From: Malachius bipustulatus
Taxonomy: Eukaryota; Arthropoda; Insecta; Coleoptera; Melyridae
Direction: 5' to 3'
DNA length: 64,000 bases
Assembly: GCA_910589415.1 (NCBI GenBank)
Contig: OU342636.1
Coordinates: 3,764,437-3,828,436 of the forward strand
Shown in pieces: positions 30,865 through 39,906 of this stretch; positions within the stretch are counted from its first letter, which is position 1, and the number at the start of each line of letters is the position of its first letter. The translations under genes and the position numbers were made by a program. The notes beneath the pieces are model-generated. The model ran no database searches and was not told the DNA's origin. It was given only the letters and a program-made list of their open reading frames with translations.

Positions 30865-32091
30865 AATATTCTAAATAATATCGTTCGTAATAATATGGAA
30901 AAGCGCACGCTACACATGCATTTAGGCTTGTGAAACAGTAGGTAGCATTATGAAGACCATTTTTAGTTCCTAGAAGAATTTTTCCACCCGACAATAAGCA
31001 GTTCTACATGTTGAGAGATCCGGATAATTCCGGATCTCTCAATACTAGTTTTTCCCTTGAGTACCAATTTTTTCCGGTATAGTTTTTTCAGATCAAGTAC
31101 GTGATGGTATTGGTGACTTAACTGATATATTATTTGATGATGATGATAGTATGCCAGAGCTAGTCTCGCCAGATCAGAAAGTGGTCTAGCGAGACTAGCA
31201 GATGGCGACTGCAGTGAAACACCAAATGACGTGTTCTATGTCGGTAGTGCTGGTGGTAGTAAAAACTTGAAGCAAAACCCTAAAATAAATTAATATTGTA
31301 ACGAGATTCCGCTCTCAATTGCCCGGGCGTGCAACATGCAGCACCGGCAGCCGGCAGCTGGCGCGATCCTGACGTAGGTTTCCGGAGTAACCGTCTGGAC
31401 GCGCGGCGTCATTCGAAAAAAAAATGACAGTTAATAATAAATAAGCCGTAATTACTTAGTGGTCTAATATAAATGAAAATAGATAAGTAGTACTAATTGG
31501 TGTTGTAAAAATAAATAGGCAAGTGTTATTAAATAAGTTGAAAATAAGATCTGAATTTTACCAATCGATAAACGAACCCGAAGAACAATTAAGTAAAAAT
31601 TGTTACAATAATATAATCAGTGTTTCACTCAATTTTTTTGAAACTGAAAGTTTCAAACATACCTACTTTATCAACCTCTGTTTCCAGCTCCACATCTACT
31701 TCGACATGTACCAGTTTTTTCATGAAAAAAATTTCTTCACAAAATACTTTTCTAGGTGGTTCTCAGGTTCTGGAGAAATATATTCGTAGCTTGTTGTATT
31801 AATTTCCTCTTCCAAGCTTGACTCATAAATTGGCAGTGAATGATCGGAATGATCGGATTGATTTATTATCAGAATGAATTTTGATTTTCGCTGTCCAATG
31901 TTCATGTTTTTGAATTGTTCCTTGTAATAAATAATTACTACTCGAAGTAGTGGGAATTAAATCAGCTGGTTTAGGAGGACCTCAGGTGAATTAGGACCTC
32001 ATTCCTTATAAAATGTGGAAAAATCATGCTTGAAAGTGAAGTGAGAATGAAAATCTACAAACTGATTATAAGTACAATATAATATAATTAT
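30865..32091. other. No confident gene; two perfect small hairpins and weak coding traces
   Basis: TTGAGAGATCCGGA pairs with TCCGGATCTCTCAA at 31011-31042 (14-bp stem, 4-nt loop). GCTAGTCTCGC pairs with GCGAGACTAGC at about 31158-31193. A short forward patch near 31090-31190 reads DGIGDLTDILFDDDDSMPEL and a minus patch near 31700-31890 reads HSLPIYESSLEEEINTT. These look protein-like but are too short to assign and may be transposase debris. Confidence 0.3.
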
Positions 32092-33647
32092 ATGATAATT
32101 ATAAAATTAGATGATAATTATACAATAGTTGGAATCTCTTGTGACTTTCATAAAGCTTTTGACAGTGTAAATTTGGAAATTCTTTTATTAAAACTAGAAC
32201 ATATGGGTATTAGAGGTACAGCATTAAATTGGTTGGAATCATATTTGATTAACAGAGAGCAAAGAATAATAATAAATGATTTTGAAAACAACAAGACATT
32301 TTCTGATTGGAAAAAAATTAAATGTGGTGTTCCTCAAGGTTCCATCTTAGGACCACTCTTATTCTTATATGTTATATTAATGATTTACCTGCTTTTTTAA
32401 ATATTCCAACTTTACTTTATGCTGATGATACTTTTCTTGTAATTTCAATTAGATCTAACGATAATATTGATATTAATTTTAAAGTAAATGAAATCTTGGA
32501 AAAATTATTTACTTGGTGTGAGTTGAATAGGATTAAAGTTAATTTTCAAAAGACAAAATTAATTCATTTTTCAAATAATAATAGAAATAAAAATACAATT
32601 CAATTAAATAATAAATTCAATATTGAAAACGTAGAATCTTTAAAATTATTAGGTTTCAATTTAGATAGAACTCTTAATTGGAAATTACATATTAATACAA
32701 TATCAAAAAAACTGTGCAAAGTTTGCTTCCAACTGCGATTTTTAAAGAATAAAGGATTAAAATTAGGAATTTTATAGTAGGATTAACTTTAAAAAGTCAG
32801 ATGTGACGTCTTACTAACCGTCCGAATTAATATTTTTAATTTCACCAGAAAATGTCAAACAGTTAATTGTCAAGTTGTGAACGAGCGTAATTATTGAAGG
32901 AATCATTCAAAAAATGAATTGAACCGCTTAGCGTCAGTTTGAGAGCCACTGACAACTACATAAAATTTATTCACGTAATGACATTCTATCCTCTGTGTTG
33001 TGCATTTAATTCTCATTCAAAACCAATGTTGACGTATACTTATTTATGCGGGATGGAGTGTTTAGACAAACTGGACGGTTACTATAAAAGCACGTACATG
33101 AAACAAAATAAATCGAACTATCAAAAGGATGTGTATTCTTAATCGATACGTATGACTTTTTAGACTTTATTGGACTATAAAAACAGTGTATTATTCAAAT
33201 TTTTATTCTATTTTAAAATACGGAATAATACATTGGGGGAATTCTTTTGATTGGTTAATTATTTTCAAAATTCAAAAAAATTGCATAAGAATACTAGGCA
33301 ATGTTAATCGCATGACATCTTGTAAAAAATTATTTAAAAATTTAAAAATTTTATCATTTCCAAGTCTATTTATATACGAATGTCTCTGTTTTGTACATAA
33401 AAATAAAAATTTGTTTACTTTTTTTAATTCTAATACCAGAAATTCTAATACAATTATTTTAAATAAACATAATACCACTCATTATGAATTATCTTCTGAA
33501 TACATATGTGCCAAAATTTATAATCATTTACCAAATAATTACAAAAAATATAATTTAAAAAAATTTTCAAAAGAAATTAAAAATATTTTATTACAAAAAT
33601 GCTACTATAGCTTAAATGAATATTTGAACAATTCTTTGGATTTATAA
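32092..33647 (+). pseudogene. LINE reverse transcriptase (jockey-like) pseudogene, split by a MITE
   Basis: The first piece (32092-32400) holds the RT motif CDFHKAFDSVN and GVPQGSILGPLL. A one-base frameshift near 32360 moves it to the next frame, which holds INDLPAF and the catalytic LLYADD, followed by CELNRIKVNFQKTKLIHF (to 32774). After the MITE the C-terminal part resumes at 33180 with YYSNFYSILKYGIIHWGNS and runs to a stop at 33647. The endonuclease domain and ORF1 are absent. The MITE insertion adds 403 bp, not a multiple of three relative to the two halves, so a further small indel must also be present. Confidence 0.8.
32777..33175. mobile_element. 399-bp MITE inserted in the LINE RT, TATA-flanked
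   Basis: Flanked by TATA on both sides (32773-32776, 33176-33179), with degenerate inverted ends: GTAGGATTAACTTTAAAAAG inside left, and the reverse complement of the right end, GTCCAATAAAGTCTAAAAAG. A nearly identical copy sits at 39133-39532, also flanked by TATA. The target is TA or TATA. No coding; a short frame at 32939-33142 is unsupported. Confidence 0.75.
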
Positions 33648-33773
33648 TTTCATAACTTTATTTCATAATATATTTGATGAATTTTATTGGGACTTAGGTT
33701 CTAATTTAAATTTGCCACTAAAGATTCTTTACAGAACAAATTAGAAAAACTTCCGTACAGCATGCGAGGAGAA

Positions 33774-33837
33774 GACTGAAGACATGGACGGTACCGTTTC
33801 GTCCTTATTATGGACTCATCAGCATATCATATCAGTC
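33774..33837 (-). ncRNA. Type I hammerhead ribozyme (inverted copy)
   Basis: The 64-nt minus-strand sequence is identical to the two plus-strand copies: core CTGATGA, stem II GTCC/GGAC, core GAAA, stem III ACGG/CCGT, cleavage triplet GTC. Predicted cleavage lies between 33787 and 33786. Confidence 0.9.
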
Positions 33838-34335
33838 AGCTCTAAACCACACATGCTATACGAAATTTGGAAGTTGTATCTATTCTAACTGGTGTTTTCG
33901 TTTTGTAGTGACCTTTAATTTTCAAATGAGTGAGTAGGCAACCAGAGAAACGTGCGTGTCTTTATATAGTATTATCCTCGCTATAACAGTAGAGTTTTCA
34001 TGGGTTTATGAATTTTACACTACTAATGCAGAGGTTTCTATTAATTCAAGAACTACACATTGATTCTCATAAGTATATACCTACCCACATTCATTTTCAA
34101 GCTAATTTTATTGAATTTTTACTGATGTGTATTTATAAATTAGATGTTACTACACGAATTAAGATGTTATGGCACATTTTTTCACCCTGGCCTTTTTAGA
34201 TTTATAATTATTTTTATTGAACCACTTATTTGATTATATAATATATTTGATGAATTTTATTGGGACTTAGGTTCTAATTTAAATTTGCCACTAAAGATTC
34301 TTTACAGAACAAATTAGAAAAACTTCCGTAGAGCT

Positions 34336-34399
34336 GACTGATATGATATGCTGATGAGTCCATAATAAGGACGAAACGGTACCGTCCATGTCTTCAGTC
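34336..34399 (+). ncRNA. Type I hammerhead ribozyme (first direct copy)
   Basis: Stem I pairs GACTGA with TCAGTC (outer) and GATATG with CATGTC (inner, one G-U), separated by a TAT/T internal loop. CTGATGA is at 34351-34357, stem II GTCC-loop ATAATAA-GGAC follows, then GAAA. Stem III is the self-complementary ACGGTACCGT with almost no loop, then TC with predicted cleavage after 34386. All invariant core residues are present. The tiny stem III implies a weak monomer that may work as a dimer, as known for Penelope-associated hammerheads. The ends lie in stem I, hence type I. Confidence 0.93.
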
Positions 34400-34908
34400 T
34401 TCTCCTCGCATGCTGTACGGAAGTTTTTCTAATTTGTTCTGTAAAGAATCTTTAGTGGCAAATTTAAATTAGAACCTAAGTCCCAATAAAATTCATCAAA
34501 TATATTATATAATCAAATAAGTGGTTCAATAAAAATAATTATAAATCTAAAAAGGCCAGGGTGAAAAAATGTGCCATAACATCTTAATTCGTGTAGTAAC
34601 ATCTAATTTATAAATACACATCAGTAAAAATTCAATAAAATTAGCTTGAAAATGAATGTGGGTAGGTATATACTTATGAGAATCAATGTGTAGTTCTTGA
34701 ATTAATAGAAACCTCTGCATTAGTAGTGTAAAATTCATAAACCCATGAAAACTCTACTGTTATAGCGAGGATAATACTATATAAAGACACGCACGTTTCT
34801 CTGGTTGCCTACTCACTCATTTGAAAATTAAAGGTCACTACAAAACGAAAACACCAGTTAGAATAGATACAACTTCCAAATTTCGTATAGCATGTGTGGT
34901 TTAGAGCT

Positions 34909-34972
34909 GACTGATATGATATGCTGATGAGTCCATAATAAGGACGAAACGGTACCGTCCATGTCTTCAGTC
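34909..34972 (+). ncRNA. Type I hammerhead ribozyme (second direct copy)
   Basis: Identical to the copy at 34336-34399 and exactly 573 bp downstream. Cleavage of a transcript at both sites (after 34386 and after 34959) would release a 573-nt unit-length RNA with 5'-hydroxyl and 2',3'-cyclic phosphate ends. Confidence 0.93.
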
Positions 34973-35245
34973 TTCTCCTCGCATGCTGTACGGAAGTTTT
35001 TCTAATTTGTTCTGTAAAGAATCTTTAGTGGCAAATTTAAATTAGAACCTAAGTCCCAATAAAATTCATCAAATATATTATATAATCAAATAAGTGGTTC
35101 AATAAAAATAATTATAAATTTATTTCATAATTTCATAATTTTATAACTTTAAAACTAATTTTACAATTTATTATTTTCCACAAAAAATACAATAATATGT
35201 ATTTATAATAAGGAAATAAATGTTATTATTATTATTATTATTATA

Positions 35246-35722
35246 TATCTCACTCAGCAACGACTTGACTTTAACTTATACCTATTATGTTATGTGCCTT
35301 TAATCTAGAAACTGCAGTATTAGCAAGGTATTTCTCACATATTCGCATGTTTCATTTCACAACACATAAAGCAATATAATTTTTATTGTTATTTATTTTA
35401 ATTTCGGTGAACTGGAGCTCAAAATATTCCTGAGTTTTGACTTTTGCCAACCATCGTAATATATTGTGTGTGGTAGTGGGATTTCATAAACATTAATAAT
35501 AATAAAATAACATAAACAATAATAATTTTTTATCAAAACAAACATAGAACATAACCTTGCTTTTCAATTATTTTCGTTCTTTACCTATTCTTTACATTAT
35601 TTACGTATTGTTTACATTCTTTACGTATTTACGCGTTCTTTACATTCTTAACGTCAAATAGAGTTCTTTACTCGTAAAGGCACATCACTGAATCACGGTT
35701 TTAGCAAATACACTAGATAATA
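35246..35722. other. No gene seen
   Basis: AT-rich spacer after the LINE tail. Between about 35576 and 35680 TTTAC-type words (TTCTTTACAT, TTTACGTATT) recur irregularly. No coding or RNA gene. Confidence 0.4.
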
Positions 35723-36445
35723 ACGCCGTGTCCTAGCTTGCATCCGGGTAATGCTTTGCGTGCGATGCGGGGAACGCACGCAACGCAAACTCGCACGAGA
35801 AATTGTGAGTGTGTCCTAACTGAATGCGTGCGGTGCGGGCGAGAAAATGGTTTCCAATCCAACTATTTCTGGTGCAGCTTCAGATTAAATACGTTTTAAT
35901 TTGGAAACCAGTAGGTTGTTGGAGCTTGAAAGACTTGAAAATCACAGAAAGAAACATGTTACTTAAGAGAAAGAAACAATAAGACGCAAGTAATCTATAG
36001 AAATAGGTATAGATTTGATAGATAGATAAATAGCAGGTAGGTTAAATATAAAAAGGTCTACAATAGAAGTTAATAGACCTCATACTTACTTTAAAAACCT
36101 AAATTCGAGACATTTTCACATTCCCAGTGTACCTTGACTCTTGTTCTTGTAAAATAGATTTCTCTTATTGCACAAAATGTTTCGCTTTGGCACGAAGGCA
36201 ATCGAAATTAAAAAAATTTCCTGCCCGCCGCAAAAATCGCAAGATTTTGACAGATAAAAAAACTAAATATTTCAATTTAAAACAATGCGTGCGTTGCGGT
36301 GTCGTTTTATCGTACGACTTTGCGGGCAAACGCGTCTACTGAGGACACTCCCATTGCTTTGCATGTGTTTTATTTTAATCGTTCCCCGCAACGCACGCAC
36401 GCAACGCACGCAACGCAGTCCCCGGATGCAGCTAGGACGCGGCGT
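35723..36445. mobile_element. 723-bp MITE with GC-rich inverted ends and AATA duplication
   Basis: The left end ACGCCGTGTCCTAGCTTGCA and the reverse complement of the right end ACGCCGCGTCCTAGCTGCAT match well. Inside each end lie ACGCACGCAACGC repeats (near 35788 and 36383-36416). AATA flanks both sides (35719-35722 and 36446-36449). No convincing coding; the overlapping short frames at the right end come from the CG-rich repeats. Confidence 0.7.
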
Positions 36446-36523
36446 AATACGTGCAGCTTCCACTGAAAATTGTCACCGGAAGTTACTGTCGCCCAAGCGG
36501 CTCGATATCTAATAACTAGGGTA

Positions 36524-37662
36524 CGTTCATAATAAACGCCGTGTGCACACGGCGACGTCCTAACCCGTTCATAATAACAATGGGTACGTTCACCTGACGT
36601 CAACTGTTGAGTTGTTGAGGTAGCGCTTGCGTTCAGACATACCGCTCAGTTACAACCGTTGCTAAACTGTTGAGTATTTTTGTGAGCGTAAATATTTCAC
36701 GCTCAGCACTGTCAACGTAAATATTGCGGACATGCGCAAAGTGGGAAGTAAAAGTTGCAAGTAAGAAATGCTCCTGATACAATCAGCGACAAATAAATGA
36801 TAATTATTATTCCTATGAACTTGAATCGTATCCAGAAACATGTCACATATCTCTCGATCTCAACAATGCGTTCAGACTATTTCCAACATGTTGAAACCAC
36901 TAACACTCAACCGTTTTGCGCTGCTATTCAACAGTTGACGTCAGGTGAACGTACCCATTGGGTAAAGAGTTACATCGTTCAGAATGAACGCCGTGTGATC
37001 GCACAGTAGACAACTTTTCATCCCAAGAAATTATATGGATGAAAAACGCCCGTCATGCGCAGTAGCAAAAACGAGCGGTTATTCGTGATTTATTAAATAT
37101 GAAATTATGAAATATTATTAGGTTAGAAATTATTGGAGAATGGAGATGTAGAAATAGAATCTGATTCAAGTTCGATTTAATAATTATTGTTTGTTCCACC
37201 GTCCGTTTTTGGTTTTAATTAGGTATATTTGTTATGTGGATAGTTTTGTTAAAATACCTATAGAACCTAAAATGGAAAACATAAAATATAAGCCTCTAAT
37301 AAGTACAGAGTCGCATTCATCATCACTATCTTCGAAGTCATCATAAAAATCTGATTATTTATAATTATTATAAACGAAGCTACAATTATTGCTACCTTGT
37401 TTAATATTCAGATCAATTTTAATTTCCTGACCGAAAGCTGTTATATGAATTAAAATAAATTATAACATCAACATTCAAGGACGAACGGGAAAATTACACG
37501 ACTCGCGTGATTGAAAAGTATTTATTACTGAAAAAAATTAGGTTATGTACAACTACAGTCGAAAACTTCTCTGAGAGCGTTCACTTTAAAACAACACTCC
37601 AGGAACGCTCGGTAATTCGCCCGGTAGGTTGTTTATCATTCACACGGCGTTTATTATGAACG
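36524..37662. mobile_element. 1.14-kb element with 22-bp inverted ends, carrying a nested MITE
   Basis: CGTTCATAATAAACGCCGTG opens the element and its exact complement closes it (37641-37662). The body contains a nested hairpin element (36578-36960) and non-coding AT-rich DNA. Target duplication not resolved. Confidence 0.65.
36578..36960. mobile_element. Nested MITE with ~33-bp perfect inverted ends
   Basis: CAATGGGTACGTTCACCTGA and the following GTCAACTGTTGA are mirrored exactly at the right end (TCAACAGTTGAC ... ACCCATTG). Perfect ends imply a recent insertion. It lies within the 36524-37662 element. Confidence 0.7.
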
Positions 37663-37784
37663 CACTCCAGGCGTTGATTTGAAATGTCAATTTAATTGAA
37701 CGAAACGTCAATCTGACGTTTACTTTGCTTATGATTTATAAACTTTTTGACTAGTAGTTTATTCTAATTCTAATTACAAAACGT

Positions 37785-38890
37785 TAATAAGTGTTGCGAA
37801 TAATTGCGTAAAGCCAAGACAAGATATATGTATTGGCCTATTGTCATCGGAAGACCTAAATAATTCCTTAATGGTTTTGGTTGAATATGTACAAACGAGA
37901 TGCTTTGCTGAAAGAACTGAGCCAATTGCAGCAATGTAATGTGGCTCCGTCGATTCGAAATTTGAACTCTTTCTTGGATGAAAAAGTTTTGATTCGCGTT
38001 GGAGGAAGGTTGGTGAATTCTGAATTTGATATGGATAAACATCATCCAATTCTGTTACCGGCAAAAAATTGGTTAACGAAATTAATATTTACAAGGGAAC
38101 ATTTGCGTTTGTTGCATGCTGGTCCGCAACACCTATTAGCATCTGTGCGAGAGCGATTTTGGGCAATTTCGGGAAGATATACGACAAAAAGAGTGGTTCA
38201 CGAATGTGTGAGGTGTTTTAGTGTTGCGCCAAAAATAATAACCCCAATAATGGGTAATTTGCCAGCTTGCAGAATTAATCCTTCTTACCCTTTTCAAAAT
38301 ACTTGGGTGGACTATGCTGGTCCAATGAATTTAGATACGAAGGGGCGTGGTTGTAGGGTTTCAAAGTATTATATTTGCTTGTTTATATGTATGGTGACCA
38401 AAGCTGTTCATATTGAACTTGTTTCAGATTTGTCAACTGATTCGTTTATTTTGGCTTTAAAGAGATTTTGCCGGTAGGGGAAAGCCTTCCAATATGTATT
38501 CGGACAACGGGACAAATTTTAGGGGAGCAAAAACCGAGTTAGACAAGTTGAGGGTTTTTGTATTAAAAAATAAAGACAGCATTGTTGAGGCTGACAGGCG
38601 AAGGAGTCGATTGGCACTTCATACCCCCCGGATCACCTCACTTCGGAGGACTTTTTTTCGTCTCTGACATTTGAAGAGATGTATACGTTACTCGTACAAA
38701 TTGAGGCCATATCATGAATTCCAGACCTTTGTCACCCCTCTCTCACGATCCCAACAATTTAAATCCTCTTACTCCCGCTCACTTTTTGATGGGAAGAAGA
38801 CTATTGTCACTGCCAGATCCATGTATTTTGAAGATTCCAGAGTCTAGATTATCGTGCTTCCAAAGAGTTCAACAACTCCAACAATAGGTT
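37785..38890 (+). pseudogene. BEL/Pao integrase-region pseudogene
   Basis: The main frame 37881-38477 contains SFLDEKVLIRVGGRL, LLPAKNW, the zinc-finger part LRLLHAGPQHLLASVRERFW...CVRCF, and the core start FQNTWVDYAGPMNLD with MVTKAVHIELVSDLSTDSF. A frameshift near 38477 separates the next catalytic piece (MYSDNGTNFRGAK, ~38493). Later patches read SRPLSPLSHDPNNLNPLTPAHFL near 38715-38800. A leading patch at ~37785-37880 matches the linker before the integrase. No LTR, RT or gag is attached. It differs clearly from the intact BEL at 24-30 kb, so it is an older relic of another family. Confidence 0.85.
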
Positions 38891-39075
38891 TACTTAAAAA
38901 CTGACGACTTATTTATTTGCTTTGAAACCAGTCGAGTTATGCAAACGAAACTTGGTGGGTTAAACAGTGGCACGCATACGGGTACCAATTAAAAATATTT
39001 AAACAAAAATGCATAAACATCGAAATAAACCACTAATTCACCTTATTATTACTGCTGCTGTATTGTATGTAGGTG

Positions 39076-39688
39076 TCACAAGCCTGACGTCATAGGCTGC
39101 GCACTGACATGTTTGTATAATAATTATATATAGTAGGATTAACTTTAAAAAGTCAGATGTGACGTTACACTAACCGTCCGAATTAATATTTTTAATTTCA
39201 CCAGAAAATGTCAAACAGGTAATTGTCAAGTTGTGAAAGAGCGTAAATTATTGAAGGAAATCATTCAAATATTAATTGAACCGCTTACGTCAGTTTGAGA
39301 GCCACTGACAACTACATAAAATTTATTCACGTAATGACATTCTATCCTCTGTGTTGTGCATTTAATTCTCATTCAAAACCAATGTTGACGTATACTTATT
39401 TATGCGGGATGGAGTGTTTAGACAAACTGGACGGTTACTATAAAAACCACGTATATGAAACAAAATAAATCGAACTATCAAATGGATGTGTATTCTTAAT
39501 CGATACGTATGACTTTTTAGACTTTATTGGACTATATACGTGTTTTCACGAGTATTACTCATACCCGTACACCTGTCAGTGCCAAAGTACTTATGAGTAA
39601 ATACTTACGAGTACATTTTCTGAGTTTCGTACTCAAATTTCAATTTATTTACGAGTACTCTTTCAAGTACTCCTGCCTGCTAGCTCTG
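39076..39688 (+). mobile_element. Truncated copy of the hAT MITE, split by the 400-bp MITE
   Basis: The left piece (CACAAGCCTGACGTCATAGG, 39076-39132) and right piece (CACGAGTATTACTC... ending AGCTCTG at 39688) match positions ~5565-5800 of the complete element. The gap is exactly the MITE at 39133-39532. The copy is more diverged and lacks its left half. Confidence 0.7.
39133..39532. mobile_element. Second copy of the ~400-bp TATA-flanked MITE
   Basis: Nearly identical to 32777-33175 with a few substitutions and single-base indels, flanked by TATA (39129-39132, 39533-39536). It inserted into a hAT MITE here and a LINE there, so the family moved after both. Confidence 0.75.
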
Positions 39689-39906
39689 CGTCAACCCCAA
39701 CATTACCTGATACACCAAAAACTCTAGATAATTTTATTATGTCTGTGAATATAATTCATATTACATCCGTGCTTTTCATATCCGGTGTCTTGTGTAGTTA
39801 GCGATCGAGCCGTGTAGATGGCGCTCCTTTTCATACTTCACTTTTATTACATGTAAATAGCGGAGAGCTGCTGCACGTATTTATCATCTAATGTATTTGG
39901 TTTTAG

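Larger units (their letters stand above)
33670..35118 (+). mobile_element. Non-coding hammerhead-ribozyme retroelement (Penelope/retrozyme-like), 1449 bp
   Basis: Flanked by the perfect 13-bp duplication TTTATTTCATAAT (33657-33669 and 35119-35131) inside a LINE 3' UTR. The right part (34331-35118) is one complete 573-bp unit plus 215 bp of a second, in plus orientation. The left part (33670-34330) is 661 bp of the same unit in reverse orientation, joined at 34330/34331. Each orientation carries the same hammerhead ribozyme. There is no ORF; the 63-codon frames at 34008-34199 and 34547-34738 are mirror copies without protein support. Tandem units with hammerheads, an inverted 5' part and a variable-length target duplication resemble Penelope-like element insertions or retrozymes moved by target-primed reverse transcription. 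A partner RT is not in this window. Confidence 0.85.
32092..35245 (+). mobile_element. 5'-truncated, decayed LINE with two insertions, ending in (ATT)n
   Basis: The element begins inside the reverse transcriptase. It is interrupted by a MITE (32777-33175) and by a hammerhead-ribozyme element in the 3' UTR (33670-35118). It resumes at 35119 and ends with an AATAAG..AATAAATG tract and an ATT repeat at about 35221-35245. It is 5'-truncated with a simple-repeat tail, as non-LTR elements usually are. Confidence 0.75.

Noticed and set aside
34008..34738. Identical 63-codon ORFs at 34008-34199 (plus) and 34547-34738 (minus)
   Set aside because: They are the same stretch of the hammerhead unit in its inverted and direct copies; no conserved protein and no coding bias.
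36272..36603. Overlapping Arg/Cys-rich ORFs near 36.3-36.6 kb
   Set aside because: Produced by ACGCACGC-type repeats of a MITE end; no conserved domain.
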